From Phycisphaerae bacterium RAS1 (GTDB lineage Bacteria; Planctomycetota; Phycisphaerae; UBA1845; Fen-1342), in the NCBI GenBank assembly GCA_007859745.1, contig SMLU01000001.1, forward strand, positions 930,001 to 994,000: a DNA stretch of 64,000 nucleotides, read 5' to 3'. Shown here one piece after another: positions 16,415 through 26,222 of this stretch (position 1 is the first letter of the stretch; the number at the start of each line of letters is the position of its first letter). Both the position numbers and the translations under genes were made by a program. The notes beneath the pieces were generated by a model. It made no database searches. It was not told the origin of the DNA and worked only from the letters and a program-made list of their open reading frames with translations.

Positions 16415-19400
16415 TCAGTTGACCGTCACAGCCACCGACCACGATGGCCAGCTATCCGTTCGAACCCAAGTCCCGTTCACTGAAGTCTGCGTTTCGAATA
16501 CGCGGTAATATGTGCCCGCCGTGCCCGTGACTGACGTCGGCACCGTCGTGGAATACACGCGCGTACCGCCGCCTGCACTGACAGACTGCGAACCAGTCGT
16601 GCTCTCGAAGTCATAAGGGCTCGATCGGCTGCGATCGATCCGCAGGTTTGCTATTCGAACCGATCGTGCAACGGGACTGTCATTGCGCACGTACACTTCA
16701 ATTCGCAAAGGCGTGTTGCGCGGCACGGATCCACCGGTGACGTTTTGGTTCGTGTCAGTGCGGATGACTCGGAATTCAAAACTGTACGGCTCGTTGCGCC
16801 GCAGCGTGCGGTTGGTGGTCTGGTTGAGCGTGACCGGCACGTTCACGTCGTTGACCCAGTACTCGCCGTTGTAATAGACCTCCAGGTTGTAGCTGCCGAC
16901 GGGAATACCTGACCAGCTCGCCACGCCGCTGCCGTTCGTCGTACGCTCGTCAAGAGGCTGCCAACTCTGACTGTAGCGCACTACCGTCGCGCCGCTGACC
17001 GAGTTTCCGTTCACGTTCTGTACGGTAATGTTCAAATTGCCCGTGTTTGACGTGAGAGTAACAGCGGGATCCCAGCTCCAGCTGTCGGTTTTAACCCAGT
17101 TGCCGTTCACGAGCGTCTGGGTCTCGAACGAACGGTAGTACGGGCCGGTTGCCGATGGCGAGAAGTTCGTGACGTTGAACGTGCGTGTCCCGCCCCCCGA
17201 GCTAATGGTCTGCGATGCGGTCGTCGTTTCGAAATCCCAGGAGCCAGCGCGGTCACGATCCAATCGCAAGTTCCGGATGCGCGCTTCGCGCGCCACCGGG
17301 CTGCCGTTCCGCACCAGCACCTCAAGTCGTAGCGGCGTTCCCTGCGGCACCGAGCCGCCGGTGACGTTCTGGTTCGTGTCGGTGCGAATCACGCGGAACT
17401 CGTAACTGTACGGCTCGTTGCGGCGGAGCGTGCGGTTCGTGGTCTGGTTGAGCACGACCGGTACGTTCACGTCGTTGACCCAATACTCGCCGTTGTAATA
17501 GACCTCCAAGTTGTAGCTGCCTACGGGAATGCCTGACCAGCTCGCCACACCGCTGCTGTTCGTCGTACGCTCGTCGATGTACTGCCAGTTCTGGTTGTAG
17601 CGCACCACCGATGCGCCGCTCGTCGCACTGCCATCCTGGTTCTGAACCGTAACGCTAAGATTTCCCGTATTCGGCGTGATGGTCACGGCGGGGTCCCAGC
17701 CCCAGCTATCGGTCTTGACCCAGTTGCTGTTCACGAACGTCTGCGTCTCGAACGACCGGTAGTACGTCCCGGTTGCGGAAGGTGCGAAGTTTGTGACGCT
17801 GAATATGCGCGTCCCGCCTCCGGAGCTTATGGTTTGCGATGCGGTCGTCGTTTCGAAATCCCAGGAGCTGGTTCGGTCACGGTCCAATCGCAGGTTGTTA
17901 AGACGTGCGTCGCGTGACACGGGGCTCTCGTTACGAACATACGTCTCGACGCGAAGCGGCGTGCCTTGCGGCACGGATTGGCCGGTGACGTTCTGGTTCG
18001 TGTCGGTACGGATGACGCGGAAGTCGTAGCTGTACGGCTCGTTGCGCCGCAACGTGCGGTTGGTAGTCTGGTTGAGCGTGACCGGCACGTTCACGTCGTT
18101 GACCCAATACTCGCCGTTGTAATAGACCTCCAAGTTGTAGCTGCCAACGGCGATCCCATTCCAGCACGCCGTGCCGGCGCTGTTCGTTGTCAGCTGATCG
18201 ATAAGCTGCCAGTTCGTCGTGTAGCGGAGAACTCCCGCCCCGGCCACGTTCGAACCGTTGGCATTCAGGACGGTCACGCAAAGGTTGCCCGTGTTGGGCG
18301 TGATGATCACGGCGGGATCCCAGGCCCAGGCGTCGGTCTTGATCCAGTTGCCGTTCACGAGCGTCTGCGTCTCGAACGAACGGTAGTACGTACCGGTTGA
18401 CGATGGCGAGAAGTTCGTGACGTTGAACGTGCGCGTCCCGCCCCCCGAAGTAATGGTCTGCGATGCAGTCGTCGTTTCGAAATCCCAGGAGCTAGCACGG
18501 TCGCGGTCCAACCGCAGGTTCCGAATGCGCGCCTCGCGAACCACCGGGCTGCTGTTCCGCACCAGCAACTCAAGTCGCAGCGGCGTTCCCTGCGGCACTG
18601 AACCGCCGGTGACGTTCTGGTTCGTGTCGGTGCGAATCACGCGGAACTCGTAACTGTACGGCTCGTTTCGGCGGAGGGTGCGGTTGGTGGTCTGGTTGAG
18701 CGTGACCGGCACGTTCACGTCGTTGACCCAATACTCGCCGTTGTAATAAACCTCCAAGTTGTAGCTGTCGACGGTGATTCCTGACCAGCTCGCCACGCCG
18801 CTGCCGTTCGCCGTACGCTCGTCGATGTACTGCCAGTTCTGGTTGTAGCGCACCACCGATGCGCCGCTCGTCGCACCGCCATCCTGGTTCTGAACCGTCA
18901 CGCTTAGATTGCCAATCTGCGCACCTTGTGGTTGCACAGTAATCGACACCGTAGCGATTGCGCTATATGCGAGCCCGTCGAACGCCCGAAACGTGAATGC
19001 GTCCGTCCCGCTGTATCCCGAATTCGGTACGTACGTGACCGATGGGGGAGTGCCAGTCAGGATCCCGTGGCTTGGCTGGCCAATGACCGCGTACGTCAGC
19101 CGCTGCGGACCGTTGTCCGGATCTGACGCCGTCAGAGTCACGTTCGTAGCCGTCTCAAACGGCACCGACACGGTTTGATCCGTCGCTACCGCCGGTTGAT
19201 TTTCATGCGGACGTTCCTGCACCGTGATGGTGACGGTTGCGGTGTTGCTCCGAAGATTGCCGTCATATGCGTCGAACGTGAAGCTGTCGGATCCACTGAA
19301 TCCAGGATTGGGCAGGTACGACATCAACGGCGGCGATCCAGAGAGCGCTCCGTGGTTCGGCTGAACCCCGATCGAGTAGGTCAAGGCTTGAGGCAGGTTG

Positions 19401-20773
19401 TCGGGGTCGGAAGCCGAAAGCACGATCGGCGTTGTCGTTTCAAAACCAACCGATACGCTCTGGTTCTCGGCCACCGGGCGCTGGTTCGGCGGCGGGGTCA
19501 CCCCCGAGCCACTCCACGTACGATTCACATCGAACACCCTGAGTCTGGGCGATTCGAGCACCCATCGGTCCAGGATGTCTGCTTTGACCTTGGCGTGTCC
19601 CGCGATGCCCGCAACCGCTTCCCACGAATAAGTCCCGCTGGGGGACTGACCCGGACTCACGCATGCCGTACCACTTGCGATCACGCTGACATAGGGCTCC
19701 AAGTCGAAAGAGGGCCCTAGAACGCTGTAGAGCTGCAGTTCAACAACGGGACGGACGAAGAACCGGCTATCGAGAGTCCCGTCGACGCAGAGCGTCGGCC
19801 CACTAGTCGCGAGGTCAAAGTTCTGCTCCGCGATGGGCGACCACTCGGGATCCGCACCTCGTTCGTACCGGGCTCCGCAATGAATCAGCGACTCGGTCGA
19901 AACCCCCACGCGGATTTGTTCCGACGCGCTCGCGTCGATGGAGAACCCCGCAATCAGATTGGCTGAGACTTCGATAACGACCGGATACGGTCCGATCTGA
20001 CCGTAGAGATAGCGTCGAAGCGGCCGGGCAAGCAGCGGAAACTCGCGCTCGGCATGCCCACTCAGACTCGCGACGAGATCACCGGACAGCTCAATACTCG
20101 CGTTCCCTTCGATTGAGGACGCGAACATCACGAGTCGGTATTCTCGAACCTCCATCTCGATGTTCACTCCGAGATCCATCGCGAAACTACCGGCCATCGA
20201 CGCGATGACTCCGTCGCTGTTGTAAAGCTCGTGATCCAAGTTCTCGTCCAGCGCGAACACGTCGTACAGTCGCGCCCGCGCCCGAGTCTTGGCCGCACCC
20301 TCAGGCTCCTTGAATGAGAACTCCCCATTCTCCACGGCCTGGGCAATCGTCGCCGGCGACGTCGCAAGCGTGACGCTTCCATCCGTTTCCACCGTCACCG
20401 AATCTACCTGCCGGAGCGCGCCGCCATTCACCGTGCTGACGATGATGTCGCCGACATTCGGGAGCGGCGCGCCGGGATTGATTACGAGTTCGCTCGGACG
20501 CTGGACCGCGAGGCTACCCGCCCCGCTTTCAGGAAGAACGACGACGTTGGCAGCCGGCGAGGTGTTATCTGCTACGGACGATCCGGGCATCTGCGTCGTT
20601 CCAGGTTGCGTTCCGCCCCCGCCGGAATTGGTTGGAACTGCGACCGGGTTGTCGGTCTGCGCGTCCTGCAGCGGGCATCCGCCGAAGAGTGCAACCGACG
20701 CTGCAACGACTGCTCCGACGATTCCGCGAGCAAGCGGGCGCGCGTGCGATCGGGTTTGCGGTCCAACGTGCAT
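16415..20773 (-). CDS. Large surface lipoprotein with Ig-like domains and four 208-residue repeats
   Basis: A 1452-residue exported protein. The signal peptide ends in VALFGGC, with lipid attachment at Cys33, then a Gly/Thr-rich spacer. Residues about 60-420 are a beta-rich region of unknown family. Two cadherin-like tandem-95 domains follow (about 425-615), with VTLTASDPDNGP and YSGTDAFTFRAFDG. Residues 621-1452 are four near-identical repeats of 208 residues, each with a carboxypeptidase-regulatory-like segment (GVASWSGIPVGSYNLEVYYN) followed by a beta sandwich (EFRVIRTDTNQNVTGGSVP). The start has GGAGGT seven bases upstream. It is probably an adhesin or matrix protein on the cell surface. 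Confidence 0.85.
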   Translation of the reverse strand: MHVGPQTRSHARPLARGIVGAVVAASVALFGGCPLQDAQTDNPVAVPTNSGGGGTQPGTTQMPGSSVADNTSPAANVVVLPESGAGSLAVQRPSELVINPGAPLPNVGDIIVSTVNGGALRQVDSVTVETDGSVTLATSPATIAQAVENGEFSFKEPEGAAKTRARARLYDVFALDENLDHELYNSDGVIASMAGSFAMDLGVNIEMEVREYRLVMFASSIEGNASIELSGDLVASLSGHAEREFPLLARPLRRYLYGQIGPYPVVIEVSANLIAGFSIDASASEQIRVGVSTESLIHCGARYERGADPEWSPIAEQNFDLATSGPTLCVDGTLDSRFFVRPVVELQLYSVLGPSFDLEPYVSVIASGTACVSPGQSPSGTYSWEAVAGIAGHAKVKADILDRWVLESPRLRVFDVNRTWSGSGVTPPPNQRPVAENQSVSVGFETTTPIVLSASDPDNLPQALTYSIGVQPNHGALSGSPPLMSYLPNPGFSGSDSFTFDAYDGNLRSNTATVTITVQERPHENQPAVATDQTVSVPFETATNVTLTASDPDNGPQRLTYAVIGQPSHGILTGTPPSVTYVPNSGYSGTDAFTFRAFDGLAYSAIATVSITVQPQGAQIGNLSVTVQNQDGGATSGASVVRYNQNWQYIDERTANGSGVASWSGITVDSYNLEVYYNGEYWVNDVNVPVTLNQTTNRTLRRNEPYSYEFRVIRTDTNQNVTGGSVPQGTPLRLELLVRNSSPVVREARIRNLRLDRDRASSWDFETTTASQTITSGGGTRTFNVTNFSPSSTGTYYRSFETQTLVNGNWIKTDAWAWDPAVIITPNTGNLCVTVLNANGSNVAGAGVLRYTTNWQLIDQLTTNSAGTACWNGIAVGSYNLEVYYNGEYWVNDVNVPVTLNQTTNRTLRRNEPYSYDFRVIRTDTNQNVTGQSVPQGTPLRVETYVRNESPVSRDARLNNLRLDRDRTSSWDFETTTASQTISSGGGTRIFSVTNFAPSATGTYYRSFETQTFVNSNWVKTDSWGWDPAVTITPNTGNLSVTVQNQDGSATSGASVVRYNQNWQYIDERTTNSSGVASWSGIPVGSYNLEVYYNGEYWVNDVNVPVVLNQTTNRTLRRNEPYSYEFRVIRTDTNQNVTGGSVPQGTPLRLEVLVRNGSPVAREARIRNLRLDRDRAGSWDFETTTASQTISSGGGTRTFNVTNFSPSATGPYYRSFETQTLVNGNWVKTDSWSWDPAVTLTSNTGNLNITVQNVNGNSVSGATVVRYSQSWQPLDERTTNGSGVASWSGIPVGSYNLEVYYNGEYWVNDVNVPVTLNQTTNRTLRRNEPYSFEFRVIRTDTNQNVTGGSVPRNTPLRIEVYVRNDSPVARSVRIANLRIDRSRSSPYDFESTTGSQSVSAGGGTRVYSTTVPTSVTGTAGTYYRVFETQTSVNGTWVRTDSWPSWSVAVTVN
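16418..18913 (-). repeat. Four tandem 624-bp coding repeats
   Basis: The same word (CGTTGTAATA) recurs at 16867, 17491, 18115 and 18739, exactly 624 bases apart each time, giving four in-frame units of 208 codons. Long stretches, such as that encoding NLEVYYNGEYWVNDVNVP, are almost unchanged at the DNA level. The lack of drift indicates recent amplification or continuing homogenisation, and copy number may vary between strains. Confidence 0.9.
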
Positions 20774-20835
20774 GGCTCGACCTCCAGGGGCGGTGCGTAC
20801 CGCCTACACCTAGTCCATGCGCCAAATTCAGAGTG
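20774..20835 (-). promoter_or_regulatory. Leader repeat A of the large lipoprotein
   Basis: On the minus strand the order is TTTGGCGCATGGA, TAGGTG, a perfect hairpin GGCGGT-ACGC-ACCGCC, and GGAGGT seven bases before the ATG. The whole block is shared with 16283-16345. The hairpin just before the ribosome-binding site could affect translation. Confidence 0.55.
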
Positions 20836-20912
20836 GGGGCGCATCAATCGCCGATTTGTCGAGGAAGCTGCTCCGAAGAACGAAGGACAGAGCCATCGTG
20901 ACGCCAACCCAG

Positions 20913-20943
20913 ACATAACGTCTTTTGGCGGAAGGCGTTATGT
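20913..20943. promoter_or_regulatory. Inverted repeat upstream of the first ECF sigma gene
   Basis: ACATAACG (20913-20920) and CGTTATGT (20936-20943) are perfect complements with a 15-base spacer, 73 bases before the ECF start. TGACAATTCGAGTATCAT nearby could be a vegetative promoter. The dyad may be an operator for the ECF1 transcript. Confidence 0.45.
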
Positions 20944-21015
20944 GACACCGTCAGCCCCGCCTGACAATTCGAGTATCATGGGCGCGAACACGGCAGGTTT
21001 CGTTGAGGAACGTGT

Positions 21016-21666
21016 ATGGCTGGTGGCGACGGCACGGTCACGCAGCTGCTTAAGGCCGCGGCAACAGGAAACCGCGCAGCCGTCGACCGCCTATGGTCGG
21101 TGGTCTATGACGAACTCTGCCGTATTGCACAGGAGCGGCTCAGAGCTGAACGTCGGCGGTGCACTATTGGAACCAACTCGCTCGTCCATGAGGCCTGCGC
21201 GCGGTTAATAGGCAAAAGGCCGGTTCGTTGGGATGGCCGCGCGCACTTCTTCGGTGCGGCACGAACGGCGATGCGCCGCATCTTGGTTGAGCAAGCACGG
21301 CGGCAAAGGCGGATCAAGCGAGGAGAGGGTGCGCAACCCGTGCCGCTGGTTCATGAGGTCGAGACGTTCGACCACGATCCGACCGAGGTGCTGGCCGTCG
21401 ACGAGGCGCTGGAGCGCCTCGCGACGGCTGCGCCCCGACAGGCGGAGATCGTCGAGTACCGCTACTTCGCAGGGTTAGGCGTGGACGAAACAGCGGAAGT
21501 GATGGGCGTTTCTTCCGGCGTGATTGATAAGGACTGGCGCTTCGCTCGGGCGTGGCTTCATCGGGAGTTGAGCAAGGGAGATACTCGAACCCGCGAGACA
21601 CGTCGAACACCTGTTGGAGCACGACCGGCGGTCCGTAAGGGAGGCCCTCGGAAAAGCCGCGCGTGA
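21016..21666 (+). CDS. ECF sigma factor (PF07638/TIGR02999 type), copy 1
   Basis: A 216-residue sigma-70 family ECF factor. Region 2 begins VTQLLKAAATGNRAAVDRLW and includes HFFGAARTAMRRILVEQARR; region 4 carries the HTH in GLGVDETAEVMGVSSGVIDKDWRFARAWL. This ECF class is expanded in planctomycetes and usually lacks a classical anti-sigma gene, instead lying near Ser/Thr kinases. It stands 168 bases before CHAT2 and should direct transcription of some genes of this locus, possibly through the shared leader motif. GAGG precedes the ATG. The C-terminal tail beyond residue 190 is basic and unstructured. Confidence 0.9.
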   Translation: MAGGDGTVTQLLKAAATGNRAAVDRLWSVVYDELCRIAQERLRAERRRCTIGTNSLVHEACARLIGKRPVRWDGRAHFFGAARTAMRRILVEQARRQRRIKRGEGAQPVPLVHEVETFDHDPTEVLAVDEALERLATAAPRQAEIVEYRYFAGLGVDETAEVMGVSSGVIDKDWRFARAWLHRELSKGDTRTRETRRTPVGARPAVRKGGPRKSRA

Positions 21667-21834
21667 CGGGAGGCGGGTTCTACTCGTGGCCGCGCCGACG
21701 ATCGATCCGGAACGCACGCAAGGCCACGTTGTTCGGCCGTGACCGTGCTGGTCCTAGCTCCGAAGCAGCTCCATGAGAATGACTCGAATCACGTTACCGA
21801 CACCCACCGACGTCCCACCCGTACGGAGCGGCCG

Positions 21835-24800
21835 ATGAACTCGCTGGCGAAGCACGTCCTGTGCGTCACCACGCTTGCAGTCGGTGTCTACGAATTCCCC
21901 ATCGCGTACGGGCAGGGCCAGTCTCCCGCCTCGTCCGCGCAAGCAACTTCCCAAGCCGCGGAAGAGCGGTTCATGAGCGATGAGGAGTTTATCAAGATCG
22001 GCGAGGACTTCGACTTCGACGCCTACATCACGAGCCTGACTCCTCCGTCGGTCGCGGAGATCATCAAGAGCCGCCGCCCGATCCCGACGGTTGAGAAGAT
22101 CCGCGACGACCTGAAACAACCGGAGCGGCGACCGAAGCCGCCAACATTGCCTGATTCAGTGGCGGGAGAAGTAAAAGAGCTGGAATCAAGAATCGCGAGG
22201 CTCGAAGCAAATAGCGTACTGTTCGACAGTGCCGCTGAGCAGCGGCGGGCCATCGACGAAGCCATTGACTTGTCCGATCGCGTGCTTCAACTAAGAACCG
22301 AGAGCGGAGCTCCGGCAACCTGGTATCCAGTCATTGTCGCACGTCTTCGTGTTGACACGCTCACGCGGCTGCGCGACAATACTAGCACTGAGCGACGACG
22401 CTGGCTGGCTGCCAAGCGCCGCGACACAAACCACGAGGCCACTCCAAATAACGACCGAGAACTTGCCACAGTAAGGTCGCAACTCGCGATCCGCCGAGGC
22501 CTCTTTCCTTTTGATCACGCGGAGATCGTCACGACTCTGAATGAGGCCGCCTACCTTTTCCAATGTCGAGGCATGCTGGACAAAGCCGAGCCACTCTACT
22601 GCGGTGCGCTGGCAATGTGCTCGCGCCTCTTTCCCGTTGACTCTGATAGCGAAGCTCAACTTCTCAATAACCTTGCGGTCCTGCTTCAAGCACGCGGGGC
22701 ATTGGCCGATGCGGAAGAGCTGTACCGTGAGGCGCTCTCGATGCGACTCCGCATCTCGCCTTCCGACCACCCCGGATTGGCGGAGGCTCTGAGCAATTTG
22801 GCTTCGATCTTGCAGGCTCGTGGTGCACTAAGCGAAGCCGAAGTCCTCTCGCGCGACGCGTTGTCAATGCGACAACGAATCTACCCCGGAGACCATCCAG
22901 ATGTTGCACTGAATCTAAACAGTCTTGCGTTCATACTTCTTGATTGCAGAAAACCCACCGAGGCCGAACCCCTTTGTCGCAACGCGCTTGCAATGTCGAA
23001 GCGTCTTTTTTCTGGTGACCATTCGAGCGTAGCCGTAAGCCTGAACAACCTCGCGTCAGCCCTTGCTGCACGTGGCGATTTCGTCGAATCGGAAGGCCTA
23101 TATCGTGATGCTCTGGAAATGTATAGGCGCCTTTACTCACGCGATCATCCTGATATCGGTTTGGGCCTGAATAACCTCGCCTTCGTTCTTCAATCCCGCG
23201 GAGCGCTGGTTCAAGCCGAGACACTCTACCGAGAGGCGCTCGTCGTGTATCAGCGACTCTTCCCAGGAGATCATCCGGCGGTGGCGCGCGCGCTCAACAA
23301 CCTTGCGAATGTTCTATTGTCCCGCGGGGCATTGCGTGACGCAGAACCGTATTGTCGCAATGCGTTAGCAATGTACCACCGGATGTTTCCTGGTGATCAC
23401 CCCGAAGTGGCGAGAAGTCTCCATAGTATCGCTGTTGTTCTTCGAACGCGCGGCGCGATAAGTGAAGCAGAATCGTCCTGTGTGCACGCCCTGGCGATGT
23501 ACCAGCGACTGTTTCCTGGCGATTATCCGGACAAGGCGCAGTGTGTGAACAACCTCGCTGTGATTCTTCAGACGCGCGGCAACTTTAGTGAAGCTGAGCG
23601 GCTCTATCGAGACGCGTTGGCCATGTACAGACGGCTGTTCCAAGGCGATCACCAAGCGATTGCAAGGGGCGTGAGTAATCTTGCGGATGACCTTCGCGAT
23701 CTTGGGAGATTCGTTGAAGCTGAAGCGCTCTACAGCGATGCGCTTGGTATGTATAACCGCCTCTTTCAAGGAGATCATCCTGACAAAGCACGCACGTTGA
23801 ACAACCTAGGCTTTGTGCAACAGGCCAGGGACGCGCTGGCGGTGGCGGAGCGTTCTTACGTAGACGCGATTGCGATGTATGGCCGCCTGTTTCCAGGCGA
23901 CCACGCCGCAACGGCGACGTGTAAGTATAACCTCGCTCGCGTTCTGGCGATTCAAGGTAGATATCCCGACGCGGAGCCACTAGCGCGCGAGGCGATGGAC
24001 GTAACTGAGCGATTACGTACGCAGATCGTCGGGGAGGGGTTACAGCGAGCCGAGTACGCAAGCGAACTCCGCCTATTCGGGAGGGCCCACGCCTATGCGA
24101 TCGTGCTTGCGAAATTACAGCGCACCGGCGAAGTGCTAGCGACCCTGGAGCGAGGCCGCAGCCGGGCGGCTTTAGATCTTCTCATGCGCTCGCAAACGAA
24201 CCTAATTGTTGAACCGGGTGTCTCCCAGCAGTCGGACCGCGAGCAACGGCTCGAACGAGCGACGCGAGCTGAGCAATCCGCGCGAATTGCGCTGAGCGAC
24301 GCCGAAAGTGCGCTCGCGGAGCGATACAACGAACGCGCCGCATCAAAAATGCTCACGGACAAGCCGGAGGAGGAACGCGCTGAGCGGCTTGCCGAATTTG
24401 ATCACGAGATTGCGTCTCTTCTTGAGGACGTCGAACAGAATCGGCAAGCGTGGACCCGCGCGGGGGGCGATGTGATGGCAGAGACGCGTGGCCTGTTCCC
24501 CATTGCCCAGCCCCGCTCAACAGATGAGATCCTGAAGACGTTGGCGTTTGGGGAGGCCGTGGTCAGTTTCTCCTGGGGCAAAGACAGCGTCCTGGTCGCC
24601 GTTGCTGGCGGCGGCAAGACGACTGCTGCGATTGTTGCCGAAAACAACGAGAGGACAGCAGAGCTCACGCAGGCTGCGGTTGACCTACGGACCGCACTCT
24701 GTACGCTCCGGCCATTCGGCCCGCTCAACGCATCGGCTGCCCGTGAGCTGGCAACCATACTGTTGCCGGAGCCCGTTCACGGTTACCTATCCGCCGCTAA

Positions 24801-26187
24801 ACGCCTGCTGATCGTTGCTGACGGCCCACTGAGCGGCATTCCATTCGAGGCTTTTGCGGCGATCGATCCAGAATCTCCGTTGGCCGGGAAAGCGATCGTC
24901 TACGCACCATCGGTCACCATGTATCTGGACCGCGAAGAGCTGGGAGCTAGAGACCAAACTGACAAGCTGGCATCGACAACAACAGGCGTCGTGCTCGGTT
25001 CTCCGGTCTTCGACCGCAACCGTAAGGAGCCTGAGTATCCCGCGCAGGGTGTATTGCTTGTCAAAGTTGTCGACGGCGGGAACGCCGCAGAGGCCGGACT
25101 GAAGCGCGGCGACGTGCTGCTGCGTTACGGCGACCAACAACTCGACGAATCGACGCCGCTCCAGAAAGCCATCGCCGCTGCAACGGACTCCGCGCAAAAG
25201 GGCGAGCGCCCCGCCGACGCCCCGGTCAAGATCGCGTACTGGCGCGATGGGCGGGAATTCCGTACCGAAGTTCCGTTGGGCAAAATCGGCGTGCTATTTC
25301 ACCCTAGCAATCCCGCCGATGGTCTCCGCTCGATGACTCTCATCGACGCCGTTACCCGTGGCGGCGGCGAGTTCGAAGCCGGCGTGAGCGCAACGGACCA
25401 GGTGCGCCTCTACGGCGGCGTTCTGCCGCCGCTGCCCGGCACGCAGCGCGAAGCGAAGTCGATCGCCGCGCTCGTCGGTGCCGATGGCGGCAAGTCCACA
25501 CTGCTCATCGGCGGCGATGCGTCGATTCCGAAGCTCTGGGAGGCGGTGACATCGAACCCACCGCGGTACCTGCACCTTGCAACCCACGGCCTGATGGGAA
25601 GCGCTGATCGGCCGATGGATGCGAGCCTGGCGCTGACCCAACCAGAGAAGCCGACGCCGGACGATGTCGGCTTCCTGCGCCTGGACGACCTGATCGGCCG
25701 CTGGGGCGGCAAACTCAGGGGTTGCGAACTGGTCGTGCTCAGCGCCTGCGACACGCAGCGCGGCATTCAAAAAGGCGACAGCAGCTTCTCTTTGCCCTTG
25801 GGCTTCTTCTTCGCCGGTGCCAAGACCGTCGTCGCCAGTCTGTGGAAGGTCGATGACACCGCCACGCAGCTTCTGATGACGCGCTTCTACGAGAACCTGC
25901 TTGGCAAGTTCGACGCCCCGCGGAGCGTCGATGGCGAGACCTACGCCGCCGGCAAATGCCTACCGAAGCTCGCTGCACTGCGAGAAGCGCAAGCCTGGCT
26001 GCGCTCGTTGAGCTGGGAGGAAGCCCGCAAGTGCACAGAAATGACTGAAGCGCAGTTTCACTCCTACGCCGCCTCGCGCGGCATCGGACAGCCCACGACC
26101 GCTCCCCGCGGCGAGCTCAAGCAGGACGCGCCCTTCGCTCACCCCTACTACTGGGCGGCGTTCATCATGATCGGAGACCCAGGATAG
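21835..26187 (+). CDS. Exported TPR-PDZ-CHAT protein 2
   Basis: A 1450-residue paralog of CHAT1. The ATG at 21835 is preferred over the upstream in-frame start at 21739 because GGAG precedes it and the product aligns with the CHAT1 N-terminus. Signal peptide to about residue 27; AEERFMSDEEFIKIGEDF and FDAYI follow. Twelve 42-residue TPRs occupy about 220-725, two more than in the other paralogs, with consensus FPGDHPxVAxxLNNLAxVL. The C-terminal CHAT domain keeps His1251 and Cys1305, 54 residues apart as in CHAT1, and the inserted PDZ-like domain (GVLLVKVVDGGNAAEAGLKRGDVLLRYG). The last 350 residues are nearly identical to CHAT1 and CHAT3; the TPRs are not. Confidence 0.9.
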   Translation: MNSLAKHVLCVTTLAVGVYEFPIAYGQGQSPASSAQATSQAAEERFMSDEEFIKIGEDFDFDAYITSLTPPSVAEIIKSRRPIPTVEKIRDDLKQPERRPKPPTLPDSVAGEVKELESRIARLEANSVLFDSAAEQRRAIDEAIDLSDRVLQLRTESGAPATWYPVIVARLRVDTLTRLRDNTSTERRRWLAAKRRDTNHEATPNNDRELATVRSQLAIRRGLFPFDHAEIVTTLNEAAYLFQCRGMLDKAEPLYCGALAMCSRLFPVDSDSEAQLLNNLAVLLQARGALADAEELYREALSMRLRISPSDHPGLAEALSNLASILQARGALSEAEVLSRDALSMRQRIYPGDHPDVALNLNSLAFILLDCRKPTEAEPLCRNALAMSKRLFSGDHSSVAVSLNNLASALAARGDFVESEGLYRDALEMYRRLYSRDHPDIGLGLNNLAFVLQSRGALVQAETLYREALVVYQRLFPGDHPAVARALNNLANVLLSRGALRDAEPYCRNALAMYHRMFPGDHPEVARSLHSIAVVLRTRGAISEAESSCVHALAMYQRLFPGDYPDKAQCVNNLAVILQTRGNFSEAERLYRDALAMYRRLFQGDHQAIARGVSNLADDLRDLGRFVEAEALYSDALGMYNRLFQGDHPDKARTLNNLGFVQQARDALAVAERSYVDAIAMYGRLFPGDHAATATCKYNLARVLAIQGRYPDAEPLAREAMDVTERLRTQIVGEGLQRAEYASELRLFGRAHAYAIVLAKLQRTGEVLATLERGRSRAALDLLMRSQTNLIVEPGVSQQSDREQRLERATRAEQSARIALSDAESALAERYNERAASKMLTDKPEEERAERLAEFDHEIASLLEDVEQNRQAWTRAGGDVMAETRGLFPIAQPRSTDEILKTLAFGEAVVSFSWGKDSVLVAVAGGGKTTAAIVAENNERTAELTQAAVDLRTALCTLRPFGPLNASAARELATILLPEPVHGYLSAAKRLLIVADGPLSGIPFEAFAAIDPESPLAGKAIVYAPSVTMYLDREELGARDQTDKLASTTTGVVLGSPVFDRNRKEPEYPAQGVLLVKVVDGGNAAEAGLKRGDVLLRYGDQQLDESTPLQKAIAAATDSAQKGERPADAPVKIAYWRDGREFRTEVPLGKIGVLFHPSNPADGLRSMTLIDAVTRGGGEFEAGVSATDQVRLYGGVLPPLPGTQREAKSIAALVGADGGKSTLLIGGDASIPKLWEAVTSNPPRYLHLATHGLMGSADRPMDASLALTQPEKPTPDDVGFLRLDDLIGRWGGKLRGCELVVLSACDTQRGIQKGDSSFSLPLGFFFAGAKTVVASLWKVDDTATQLLMTRFYENLLGKFDAPRSVDGETYAAGKCLPKLAALREAQAWLRSLSWEEARKCTEMTEAQFHSYAASRGIGQPTTAPRGELKQDAPFAHPYYWAAFIMIGDPG

Positions 26188-26192
26188 GCCGG

Positions 26193-26218
26193 GGCGGGAC
26201 AGGAAGGCCTGTCCCGCC
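26193..26218. terminator. Perfect 11-bp stem-loop after CHAT2
   Basis: GGCGGGACAGG and CCTGTCCCGCC pair perfectly around AAGG, starting six bases after the CHAT2 stop codon. There is no T-run, but the stability and position suit a terminator that separates CHAT2 from the ECF2 operon. Confidence 0.6.
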
Positions 26219-26222
26219 AGAC

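Noticed and set aside
16418-18913. CRISPR array
   Set aside because: The 624-base repeats are contiguous coding units without spacers; no short repeat-spacer pattern or cas gene was seen anywhere in the window.
21739-21834. Upstream start for CHAT2
   Set aside because: The added 32 residues do not resemble a signal peptide and lack a ribosome site, whereas the ATG at 21835 aligns with the other paralogs.
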